Below, in pieces: positions 9,889-20,249 of a DNA stretch of 30,442 nt (its first letter is position 1; every line of letters begins with the position of its first letter). The notes beneath the pieces are model-generated. The model was not told the origin of the DNA, did not search any database, and saw only the letters and a list, made by a program, of their open reading frames with translations. This DNA comes from Daldinia sp. FL1419 (taxonomy: Eukaryota; Ascomycota; Sordariomycetes; Xylariales; Hypoxylaceae), in assembly GCA_025201765.1 (NCBI GenBank), contig MU623593.1, positions 1-30,442 of the forward strand. Reading direction: 5' to 3'. The translations under genes and the position numbers were made by a program.

Positions 9889-11721
9889 ACAATGGCCAGA
9901 ATATCTGGTTGCCTACATCTAGCCTTTATTCTCACTCGTAAATATTTACGAGCCCTGATGTTGAAAAGTGAAGGCTATGTAAATTTTGTATAGTACTGAT
10001 ATGATAGAGCTCGCACATAGAAAGACTCGATTTCAAGATATCAGCTAATATTAAAAGGACCTAATATCTGTCAAGACCCCAGCATGACCGTTGTGTAGCA
10101 TCCGTCTTACCCACGTGAGACGTACGTCATTCTTTAGGGTAGCAATCCTAATTAGGGGAACAACTTATGTGCAGCGGGATTGCGTGTATTTAAGCCAACG
10201 AATAGCTTTGAAGCGAAAACGTGTAAGGCATGTATAACAGATGAATTGGTCCATCGTATGTATACTAACAAGTTAATGCTATATTTGTTCGGCGTAAGAC
10301 AACGAAAACAAAACAAGAGAAATAAATAAATAAATAATAAATAAATAAAAATAAGCACAACTATCGGCAAGTTGCAAAACTATCAGCCGCACCGTCGAGC
10401 GAAATATGGCCAAAATTGATGAGGCTGCGGTGCGGGCTCAACAGCGAGGCCTCCTTTGCTCAAATACATTGACACGCTAATTTAGCGGTCTGCAATATCC
10501 CCGTAGCGCATTTCTATGGTACAGGTAGACGGGTCTCGCAGACAACGTTGAAGTCTCATAGGATGGGGCCTAAACGGATACGACCAATGGGAACAAATAC
10601 GTACCTATTAATCAATTATTGGCTTGTCATAACCAGCAATGTCCCTAACCGGGCTTTTTCTCGAATCTGTAAATTGAGATAGAGTGTTGCTAAATATAAA
10701 ATAAAGATTACAATGTCGGTTCCAAAACTGCAGAGTAACGTTGGTACAAATCTAGTTACGGTTAGTTAATTACACTAGAGTTAGTTAAACCTTATCACAG
10801 TTGGAATTGGACGTGGTCAGGCAATTGCACCAACGTTAAACGTCAATTGCAATAATATTGGCTCTGCCCCGTGCCCTAAATTGGGATAGGCTCTATCTGG
10901 AGCGAGCCCTGGCAGCCACCATCGACGTAACATCATTCCCGCAGCCCCATTTTTCTTCCAATGGGACACTGCAGCGCCTGCATGTGTAGCCGACCTAGCT
11001 GCCCTGCAACGACCCAAGATACAGCAGGTAGCTTACCTTTTAAGCTGGGTTTAGCTAACTGGTTAAAGCTTACTGGTCGGGAAGGATCGTCACTGCTGAC
11101 AACGGGAGAACTTGCAGATCGTGAGATTTTGTTCTTGTTATTGTTCGGAATCGGCACCGCTTGTCTCACAATTTCACCTAAAAATTTCCGCCGTCCTCAT
11201 TTCGCCAATTTTTGTTTCGTTTCTCCTTCCTCCCCCTGGGGAGACTAAATCTTGGATGTAATTATTAATTACCGTATATCGGTAGAAATTGAATTCATTG
11301 TTGATTCCTTCTTCTGCTTCTTTTTGTTCGACTCGTGTTCGAGTACACGGTTTCTTGGCATCCCATCCTGAGTTCCCTGTCTTGTCAAGTTTATTTAGGT
11401 GATACCCTGATCCGTCGAATTTGTCGTAACTCCTTATCGACGCCTCTTTCGTGCTCTGCATCCAACCGAAATTTGATTTTGTCTACATATTTTTTCTTTC
11501 TAATCGTGCTACGGCGCGACCTTCGTAGACTTTGTCTAATAAGGCAACTTGTCACGTTCCACTGTCGTCCGTGCCTTGCATCGAGAATTCTCAACGTTGA
11601 TACGCTCTCGTCAGCGCCGTCAGCTACACCGACTAGCAAGCCATTTACTCGAGACTAGAAGCTTTGCACTTGGGACAAACACGGGCTAAAGCGACTTCCT
11701 GTCCGTTGTATTATAAACACT
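9889..11721. other. Long intergenic region with AAAT microsatellite
   Basis: About 1.8 kb between two plus-strand genes. An (AAAT)n tract lies at about 10320-10354. TCTTCTGCTTCTTTTTGTTC and neighbouring pyrimidine-rich patches at 11305-11330 and 11480-11510 probably belong to the promoter or 5' UTR of the phosphatase gene. A CACGTG box is at about 10112-10117. Short frames exist, but none has a recognisable domain. Confidence 0.4.
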
Positions 11722-14292
11722 ATGGCTACACCCGAGAACGTCGACCATATCGAGGAGGATCCGCGCAATCCATATGCCTCGGCCAATAAATGGAGGCACC
11801 AAGAGTCGTCCTCTTTTGCTCGCGCCGCTCTTGCACGAGACGCCCATTCGTCCAGCGCAGATACAAAGGACCTGTCGAACTTCTTCAACTCTGCGCGTGT
11901 CGAGGGCGATAATTCTGCAGCTGCACATCATAAGCCGATCATTGTTAGTAGCCGCGATGGCGCGCACGATGGAGGAATTGTTGACGACGGAAAAGAGGTG
12001 GTATGTGGTCCTCTAATCAATTACAGGCGTATGGAGGATAGGACCTGGTTTGGAAGTGTTTTGATTGTCACCAAGGGTGGTGGCAAGACCCAAAGCTTTC
12101 AACCTATCTTAACCCTCACTCGCGTCGAGGCGGCCGCCGGACAACAAGGGCTACTTCATCCGGAATCCAGTTATCACGGCTCGGAAGGGCCGGGGGTAAA
12201 CGGTTACGGCGCTGCTCATAACAGCACCGACGTCGCGGGTATCTGTCTCTATTCTGATCCCCGAAACACGTTTTGGCAATTCCCTATTGCATGTGAGATG
12301 GGTGATTACGAGACGAAATGGGCGTACTCGATTCGAGACGTGCGCTACAAAAGTACTACGAAGCCGAAGACGAACTACTTCTTCGTTCCAGCCATCGACG
12401 AATCAATGCGAATTATGTTCCATTCTTGCAATGGATTTAGCGTAGGCACGGACGAAGACGCTTGGAGTGGACCAGCGCTGTGGAACGATGTAGTAAGAAA
12501 CCACGCCAAAGCTCCTTTCCATGTAATGATAGGAGGTGGTGACCAAATCTACAACGATGGTATCCGAGTTAGCGGTCCTCTTCGTGAATGGACCGATATA
12601 GGGAACCCGAAGAAGCGACGGGACTTCCCTTTCCCGGAAAGCCTACGAGCAGCCTGCGACGATTATTATTTAAATAATTATATTCGATGGTATTCGACGG
12701 AACCATTTGCCACTGCCAACGGGCAAATACCGCAGATAAATATTTGGGACGACCACGATATCATTGACGGTTTCGGATCCTATGTTAACGAGTTTATGAA
12801 GTGCGATGTGTTCCGAGGAATTGGTGGTACCGCTCACAAGTATTACATGCTTTTCCAGCACCACCTAGCACCACCTCCTTCGACGTACACGTCAGACGTG
12901 CCCCCGTCCGAAGAAAATGGGTTGCAACAAGAAGATCCAGCGCAACTTGTAGATACGTTCGTGAGGGAGCAGTCTTTCGACTCGTCATACATCATTGGCA
13001 GTAGTCCAGGACCATATGTTGCCCAGCACTCGATGAATATGTTTTCCAAGCTCGGTGCTAGGATTGCGTTCATGGGCGTTGATGCTCGTATCGAGCGTAC
13101 ACGTCACCAAGTTAACTATCCAGAGACGTACGACCTCATTTTTGGTCGGGTGCAGGATGAGTTGGGAGCAGCGATTGCAGCCGGTAGGCCCTTTAGGCAC
13201 TTGATTCTATTGTTAGGAATTCCTATCGCATATCCGGTATGGCATTCATTCCCCCTTGACATACTGGACGTGGCTAATAGTAGCGTAGCGACTCACTTGG
13301 CTGGAAAATGTATTTAGTAGTCCCCTTATCGCGCCCGTTAAATTCCTGAACCGGAGATTCGGATTCGGTAAGTGTCTATATCACAGATCGTGTAGTTATC
13401 ACGGTTGTTGACGATTATTGCAGGCGGTGGTGTGTTCAATCACTTTGACGGTAGCGTGGATCTTCTAGATGATTTAGACGACCACTATACTGCGAGGACT
13501 CATAAGAAAGAGCGAAACAATTTCATAAAGCGACTTCAAACTATTTGCTCGGGGTTCTCTGTTCGTCTTACTATTCTTGGCGGTGACGTCCATCTAGCAG
13601 CTCTTGGGCGGTTTTACTCAAACCCCAACCTACATATTCCGGTTGAATCCGACCATCGTTACATGGTCAATGTGGTATCTTCTGCGATTGTCAATAAGCC
13701 CCCGCCAGCAGCAATTGCCAACCTTCTAGCAAGCCGAAATAAAATTCACCACCTCGATGCGGACACGGATGAGACGCTCATGGCCCTCTTCGACAAGGAT
13801 CCGGGTACTTCCAACAAGACACGGTCGTCGAACAATGTTACGATGCCTAGCCGGAACTATGCTATGCTTACGGAAAACTCTCCGAATAACCCCGGGGCGG
13901 CTGCTAACGGTCACGCTGGATCGGCGGACGCCAATCCGGGGGATAACCAATTCGATGGTAAAGACGGCCACTCACACCTTTCCAAGGGTGAACTCGGCGC
14001 GGGCACTAAGCACAAGGCTGCTAACTTCGAGACACATGGCAAAGATAATGACGGTGGTCTCGATGTCTGTATCCGGGTAGAGATCGATCAACACGATAAG
14101 GAGGGTAAAACAGAACCTTACGGTTTGACGATCCCGGTCCTCAACTACGAAGCTGGAAAGTTTGGTACGAACGCAGGGGCTCATCATCTTCGTCACCACC
14201 GAAGTCGACCGGACACGGCCGGAGCTGCAAGCTCATTTGCTCCAAGTACTGCACCTTCGTTGCCCGTTTCGGCACCCGAAGCCAGTCACTAG
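11722..14292 (+). CDS. PhoD-like metallophosphatase domain protein
   Basis: Three exons: 11722-13236, 13289-13367 and 13424-14292 (2463 nt, 820 aa). The introns are only 52 and 56 bp (GTATGG..GTAG and GTAAGT..GCAG). Without removing them the frame stops at 13317. The small middle exon restores the reading RLTWLENVFSSP through FGFGGGVFNHFD. Metal-binding motifs of the PhoD/purple-phosphatase fold are present: GGGDQIYNDG (271-280), NIWDDHDIIDGFGSY (340-354) and GGDVHLA (584-590). The N-terminal ~100 residues and a region from about residue 665 onward are low-complexity and probably disordered, the latter rich in Asn, Gly, Asp and His. No signal peptide is seen, so it is probably cytosolic or membrane-associated. 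Such fungal proteins are known by domain only, and the substrate is unknown. Confidence 0.88.
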
Positions 14293-15211
14293 AGGCAAGC
14301 CCCGACCGGGACGTGATTGATATACCTTTAGATAGGAGGCACTATTCATCACTGGTCCCGACGGACTATTTTGGCGTGCAAATATCGACCACAGCCAAGA
14401 TAAAGATGCTTATGTTAGACGATATATTATACCCCTTAAAGATGTACAACCCAAGAGTGTATTGAATACAAGTTTATGTTTGGATCAATGAAGGATAAAT
14501 ACCCCAGAAAGAGGATTTCTATAACATCAGTTTTTGGGGCCCTTTTCATGGCCGTGTACTTTATACTCTACTGCTGATATTTCTGTTAGTAGTTCATAGG
14601 TAGTGTGCAAAGAGGATTTTCCGCGTCGTTTCGTTATATTATTACCCAGGCAACCTACCAGAGTTCGTACGCCGAGATTTACTCCACTATTCACCAGTCG
14701 GCAGTAAAATTATTAAGAATTAACAAGGCACTGCAAAATATGACTGGTGGAGACGGACGACGAGATACGAATCTAGCCGCTCGATTTGGATGTTAGCTTC
14801 CGGTTTATGGAATAGTCGGTTCGGACTGCCGCCGGTATAAGTCAAAACTATAAATTCGAACTAGGCAAACTAGGTATAGCAGAGCGACTCTAGAAGGTGA
14901 TGCCGAATTCGGCTCGTCTGCAGCAAATGTTGAGCTTCCCATTGGTTCTTCCTTTCAATTGGGACTTCGCGCTTCTTTGCCCCGCAAAACTGTTCTTCTA
15001 TGCCGTAGCAAAGCGAGAACATACATCATTCCTATCGGAGTAGATGCGCCGATGAAGTTTGGACGGGCGACTTTTATAATTCGATTGTAAAATACTAAGA
15101 TACCCCCCAATCTCGCTACAACTCCAACCTAGGTCTTCATCAATTGGTTCCTCGTACAACTGAATCTCGTGATAAGTTGTTCTCTCTTCTCTCCCCCTTA
15201 ATATACTCGAT
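14293..15211. promoter_or_regulatory. Intergenic region and P5C dehydrogenase promoter
   Basis: About 920 bp. The first part is AT-rich 3' sequence. 14800-14835 holds CCGG, CGG, CGG, CCG and CCGG triplets close together, the sort of half-sites bound by Zn2Cys6 regulators. ATTGG (inverted CCAAT) occurs at 14941-14945 and about 15141. A pyrimidine-rich tract, TTGTTCTCTCTTCTCTCCCC, lies at about 15177-15196 just before the ATG, typical of well-expressed fungal genes. A 63-codon frame at 14605-14796 has no features and is taken as non-coding. Confidence 0.4.
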
Positions 15212-17152
15212 ATGGCGTCTGCACCTAGAGGCTACGGCCTTGCGAGAGCAATGCAAAGCTCAATGCTGTCCTCGAGGGTTTACTCTAGATGTCTACCGGC
15301 GCTTCGGTCCCCTAGAAACATAAGGGGCTTAAGTACGACGAGCGCGAGAACGACTTCGTTGGCCACTTTCAAGATACCTAAGGTTACAAATGAACCTAAC
15401 GTATGTTTATCACATATAATCTTTAAATACTCTTTAATCCCTAGAAAATATCGGGCAAGCAGTTAATAATCACATAGCACATATATGCGAAAGGCTCGGC
15501 GCAAAGAGCAGGTCTCCTTGCTACAATTGAGTCTCAACAGAAGAGAGGTACAATAGAAATTCCCCTCGTAATAGGAGGCAAGGAGGTATGTGTGATGCAA
15601 ACACCAATTCACTCTTATATTCTGTACCTACGTTAACCTCCGCTTACAGGTTAAAACGTCACAAAAATCCACACAGCACAACCCTTCCGACCACAATGCC
15701 CCAGTGGCCAATTATTCTGTAGCCAGTCCTTCCGATGTCAACAAAGCCATCGAAGCAGCTTTAGCCGCGAAACCGACCTGGGAATCGTTGCCCTTCGCCG
15801 ACAGGGCCGCCGTCTTCCTCAAGGCAGCAGATCTCATATCTACCAAATACCGATACGAGATCATGGCTGCTACAATTCTCGGTCAGGGCAAGAACGCGTG
15901 GCAGGCTGAGATTGACGCAGCGGCGGAGCTATGCGATTTCTTGCGCTTCAACGTTCAGTATGCGGAGGAATTGTACGCCCAGCAACCTGCTCACAACTCG
16001 CCCGGCCTGTGGAATCGTACAGAGTACCGCCCGCTGGAAGGCTTCGTCTACGCCGTTAGCCCTTTTAATTTCACTGCTATCGGAGGCAATCTGGCTGGAA
16101 CTCCCGCGCTTTTGGGTAACGTGGTGATCTGGAAGCCCTCCGACTCTGCGGTCGCAGCAGGCTACTTGCTACACAAGATCCTCCTCGAGGCAGGTCTCCC
16201 CGAGAATGTGATCCAGTTCGTCCCCGGAAACCCCGAAGAAGTGACCAAGACGGTCCTCGCGCATAAGCAGTTCGCCGCATTGCACTACACCGGCAGCACG
16301 GCCGTATTCCGCAAGCTATACGGGCAAATTGGGCAGGGCATCGCGGAGTCCCGATACGTAGGGTATCCGCGCATCGTGGGCGAGACAGGCGGCAAGAACT
16401 TCCATTTAATCCACTCGTCAGCCGATATCCAAAACGCGGTCGTGCACACCGTCCGCGGGGCCTTCGAGTACTCAGGGCAGAAGTGCAGCGCCACGAGCCG
16501 GGTGTACGTCGCCAAGTCCATCTGGCCCGAGTTCAAGGAGAAGCTCGTGAAAGAGACCAGCGCGCTGAAAGTTGGCGCGCCGTGGAACCCTGAAAATTTT
16601 ATCGGCCCCGTGATCCACGAGCCTAGTTTTAAGAAGTTGAGCGGTGTGATTGATGATGCGAAGAATGACTCGGAACTAGAGTTGTTGACGGGAGGCAAGT
16701 ATGATGGGTCGAAGGGATTCTTCATTCACCCTACGATATACCAGACCACCAACCCCTCTCACAAGCTCCTCTCGACGGAGCTGTTTGGCCCGATACTTAC
16801 TGTGTACGTGTACGATGACACGGTAGGAGACGCCGGCAAGGCGTTTTCCGAGGTGTGCGAGCTGGTGGACCGGACGAGCGAGTATGGGCTGACGGGGTCT
16901 GTGTTCGCGTCGGACCGGCACGCGATCCGGGCGGCGGAGGATGCGCTACGCAACGCGGCGGGTAACTTTTACGTCAACTGTAAGAGTACCGGGGCGGTGG
17001 TGGGCCAGCAGCCGTTTGGAGGCGCGAGGGCAAGCGGGACGAATGATAAGGCGGGCAGTATTAATATTATCAGTCGGTTCGTAAGCTTGAGGAGTATTAA
17101 GGAGGAGTTTCTGCCGAGCGGGACGGTGGAGTATCCTAGTAATGAGGTGTAG
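15212..17152 (+). CDS. Delta-1-pyrroline-5-carboxylate dehydrogenase, mitochondrial
   Basis: Three exons: 15212-15400, 15478-15585 and 15650-17152 (1800 nt, 599 aa). Introns of 77 and 64 bp (GTATGT donors) are both in phase 0. Splicing gives NEPN-HIYAKGS and VIGGKE-VKTSQ, as expected for this enzyme. Residues 1 to about 45 are Arg/Ser/Ala-rich, a mitochondrial presequence. The aldehyde dehydrogenase fold follows, with the catalytic Cys378 in YSGQKCSATSRVY, Glu344 in GETGGKNFH, the NAD-binding SPFNFTAIGGNL region and the C-terminal VGQQPFGGARASGTNDK. It oxidises P5C (glutamate semialdehyde) to glutamate with NAD+, the second step of proline and ornithine breakdown (yeast Put2, Aspergillus PrnC). 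Exon 3 is visibly more GC-rich than the neighbouring genes. No proline oxidase gene is nearby. Confidence 0.95.
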
Positions 17153-17661
17153 GTTAGGTTAGGGAGATAGGGATCGGGTAAAAATAAGGGTGGGAGGGGG
17201 CAGATGTAGGCTCGGGTTGGGGAATGATTGACCGTGATGGTGTTGAGCATTGTTGATATAGTTGGCTCTACGGATCCGTACGGGCATATCATTACCTAGT
17301 ATATCAAATGAGAATTATGACATATATGTTTACCTTAGGTACCTCGTTTAAGAATGAGTGCATGATACATCCATCATCTTATCTTGGAAGTAGGTACATG
17401 TATTTGCCGTCCTAAGATTTATATACCATATCGACGGAGTGTTGTTTCGGTCAGTGATTGGCGACTGAGAAGGCAAACACCCGTCCCAGTAGCTTAGCCA
17501 TAAGAGCGTCAAAAAAGGTCCCCGAGCAGATCTTATATCGCAATGGACGTCACCGCAACGCCATAGCCTATCCACGCAACCCCTTTGCTTGTAATAAAAC
17601 TAAGTAGAATATACAGGTAGTTAGATATTCCTGCGGTATTTCTTTTTACGTATATCCCCGA
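17153..17661. other. Intergenic stretch, no gene seen
   Basis: Sequence downstream of the P5C dehydrogenase gene. A weak tRNA-like stretch AGTAGCTTAGCCATAAGAGC occurs near 17489 but has no T-arm (see rejected items). TTAGGTACCT recurs at about 17335-17344. Confidence 0.35.
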
Positions 17662-17862
17662 TCAGAGTCGGAATTTGATAGCTGGCATGTTGCATTCGTG
17701 CTGCCTCTCGGCTTGTTTACGTTCGGGGACGGCGTCTAGCGAGTAACCCCGTGTCCGCAGATCTGAATACGATATCTCGCCCTGGGCCTCAAGGCCAAGG
17801 GCGTTGTTCGACAACACGGGTAATAAGCGGAAATACAACCTGTGGAGGATTGGCGAAGTAGT
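17662..17862 (-). pseudogene. Unrecognised terminal exon or gene remnant
   Basis: A minus-strand frame open for 66 codons, ending in TGA at 17664-17662. It starts after a plausible acceptor (TTAATCATATTGTCCTAG) and has no ATG of its own. It reads like real protein: SNNALGLEAQGEISYSDL followed by a charged helix and CNMPAIKFRL. About 145 bases upstream there is a well-placed start, CACCATGGAC at 18008, opening MDKLKKAKGA before a stop at about 17964. A GTGACT donor after GGCGCC would join the two in phase, but that donor is non-standard. It may be a small two-exon gene of about 76 residues or the end of a decayed one. I do not recognise the family. Confidence 0.35.
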
Positions 17863-18431
17863 CTAGGACAATATGATTAAGCTAATGTACGCGGAGAAAG
17901 AATGTAGCTATCAAGCAACCCTCATCGTACATTACTAAAGCCTAAGGGACTTTGTTGACCTCGTCATTGACAAGTCACGGCGCCCTTTGCCTTCTTTAGC
18001 TTGTCCATGGTGATTTGTTTATATTCGTGTGTATCTCGACTTGTTCAGTATTTTGTCTGCAGTCCACGTCTTGTGGTTGAAGAAGAGTCGGTAGATGTGA
18101 TTAGGGGGCTACTCGAAGTTTTCGAGCAAGTCGATAGTCCCCCCCTAGAAAAATAATTAGGAGTGCATCAGCTCTATTATCATAGTACCTAAATAAATAC
18201 GCAACTTTCCATCATGCCATGTGATGAACAGCAACGACCGTTGTATGTCAATATAATGGAGTCTATCTAAGTTGAAGCGCTGTTCTCAAGGTTCCCGCAT
18301 CTCCGCGCCCACTGATTAGGGGTACTGCCGGTAACCTCCCGTAGCGGCCCTTCGAATTGGAGAGAAATAAGATGGGATGTCCCAGCTACATAGTCGCTGA
18401 AGGAATTATAACTTTAAATCAAGCTTTTTAG

Positions 18432-19094
18432 TCAAGGAATAAGCATTTCTCCCCACGTCTCCTTAGCAGGCACCCCCATTGTGTAGCTGCTAGTCCGGAT
18501 AAATACTTGTGAGCCTGGGGTTGCATGTGCCAAACCTGCACCTGTGACGAGTGATGCTGTGGATGTGGATGTGGATGTGGATGTCCCTTGCTTCTGCAAA
18601 TGAAAGTTACTATTGAACTAGTCGGCGCGTCAGGATGAACGTGGTCTAGCTAGTTGGTTCCCTCACATATGGCCAGCTTATACTGGTGCCGCTATAAAGG
18701 TCGGAGACTGATACCTCATCTACATCGCAATCAATCCAAACTTGAAAACGATATGAGCTGAAACTAAAACACCAACTTCGCCCGGGCTAATAGAAGCGCT
18801 GGTCGTAAAGCTTACTACGATGCAAGATCCTAATGCGACCAAATCGTGACCAGCCTGTGACCTAGTCGATGTAACGCTCTCACTGATTTATTGAGTTACG
18901 TTAATCTTGGTTTTGTCTTCAGCTTGTTTTGTTAATTCATCTGATGCGGTTATATCCCACGCAGCCGCTTGTGCTTTGATACGGATACCGGGAATGACCG
19001 CCGAGATAACCAGACTTGAAGATACGGATCTGCTCTGTATGGCATTTTTGGGATACGATCGAATTATCATGCACACCGACCCGGGAATATACAT
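18432..19094 (-). pseudogene. Unrecognised gene, apparently broken by a stop and a frameshift
   Basis: A chain of minus-strand coding sequence. A frame from ATG 19094 (or open from about 19158) runs to TAA at 18890-18888. The same frame continues beyond the stop for about 48 codons (ISESVTSTRSQAGHDLVALG .. GEVGVLVSAHIVFK). At 18741 the coding signal shifts by one base into VWIDCDVDEVSVSDLYSG and on to SWPY at 18667. An intron 18594-18666 (GTGAGG..TTTGCAG) joins in phase to a last exon, 18593-18432. That exon begins KQG, then (Thr-Ser)4 from a hexanucleotide repeat, and ends KETWGEMLIP and TGA. Adding one G after AAG would restore the frame, and the stop could come from CAA by a C-to-T change. 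No domain is recognised. The true start is uncertain, and a sequencing error could explain the shift. Confidence 0.45.
18555..18584. repeat. Hexanucleotide microsatellite (TGTGGA)n inside a coding exon
   Basis: Four tandem TGTGGA-type units (about 18559-18584). On the minus strand they read ACATCC repeats, in frame as Thr-Ser in the last exon of the broken gene, so length changes by whole units would not shift the frame. Confidence 0.7.
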
Positions 19095-19207
19095 ATACGC
19101 CTCGCTCTTAATTCGATAGACCGGAACCCGTCCACAACGGATGAAACTGAAACTCCGCTACTCCATGCAGTTACTTTTCGCTTCTTCAAGGCAACATCAA
19201 AACATCT

Positions 19208-20249
19208 TCATGCGGGTAGTTCCCACGCCATAGGCTTATTGGGTCCCTGGGGGTTATGTTCGCTCCACGTGGGCATCTCCGATTGACTATGGGGTTGGTG
19301 GAGTTCGTACAGCGCGTTCGACTCTGGCATCTCCGGCGGTCTGGACTTGTCGTGAAGCTCGTGTATAAGCGTCCCGTCGGGCTTCGGGGACGGAACGGCG
19401 GGTGGCGATGGAGATGAAGGCGGTGGGTTCTTGTTTATCATCCCGCTTCGACGCATGAAGAAAAATGTGCCCGCGGCTCCGAGTATCAACGCGCCTACAA
19501 CTCCCACGACGATCCCCGCAATGGCCCCACCGCCTAATACCCGGAGGCCTGAATTTGACAAGTCTGGGTCGTTTTGTGCAGAGGTTCCTCCGGGAGCGGT
19601 ACCCGAGGCGGAAGGTCCTAAGCTTCCGGTGTTGGTATTGGTGTTGGTATTGAATAAGTTCGAATTAATCGTGTTCGTTGGGCCAGTTTGTTCTCTGCTG
19701 GATGATACTGACCCGGTTGGCCTCGACCCTAAGGAAGAAGAGGTTCCTGTGATGCTATCCGTATTGTCTGCCGCGTTTACTATTTGGATACTAGGTGCTA
19801 AGACAGTCGCCAATTCGGTCCCTCCAAAACTAGTATAATATCCACATCCATATTTACCAAATTTGACTCCTGGATAGCACTGAAAATAATCGAGACTATG
19901 AATGCCTTGGTTAGTTTCATTCGAAGATTGAAGCTGACTCGGGTCGACGCTCGACATACTTGTAATATGGACAACAGACCGTGGTCGTAACACTATCGCC
20001 CGGTGCCTCGCATACCGCCGTGTAACCGTGTGGGCATACACCCGGCGAATAATAACCATTGACCACCCAATCCGGAGGTAAGCAATCGTCGCCGGCGCTT
20101 ACCGTGCCTACCTTATATATTTTCGTACCATCTTCCGTGTCCGTATACGGGGTTGGTGGAAAACACGACGAGGGTGCCGAGTACGTAGTTGTTAACGGTC
20201 CGAGAGATGTGGCGGCCGTGATGCCGGCGGTAAAGGTCGGTGTGGTCAT
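19208..20249 (-). CDS. Mucin-like single-pass membrane protein
   Basis: Two exons on the minus strand: 20249-19960 and 19895-19208 (978 nt, 325 aa). The 64 bp intron has a GTATGT donor, a CTAAC branch site and a CATAG acceptor. Joining gives VCCPYYN-LDYFQCYPG and keeps the frame. The N-terminal ~105 residues are Cys-rich (YYSPGVCPHGYTAVCEAP, then VCCP), a pattern frequent in fungal extracellular proteins. Residues about 140-212 are Ser/Thr/Asn/Gly-rich with an (Asn-Thr)n run, likely O-glycosylated. A single membrane helix spans about 218-243 and is followed by the basic stop MRRSG. A proline-rich cytoplasmic tail (PPPSSPSPPAVPSPKPDG) ends the protein. This layout fits fungal wall-sensor-like proteins (Mid2/Wsc style), but no WSC domain is seen. 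No classical signal peptide is obvious at the start. Confidence 0.75.

Noticed and set aside
17489..17560. Possible tRNA gene starting AGTAGCTTAGCCATAAGAGC (+)
   Set aside because: The D-arm looks tRNA-like, but no GGTTCRANTCC box B and no closing acceptor stem follow within about 90 bases.
18907..19119. 70-codon plus-strand ORF opposite the broken gene
   Set aside because: The minus strand has a longer chain of open frame with a working splice junction, so the plus frame is probably its shadow. This is not certain.
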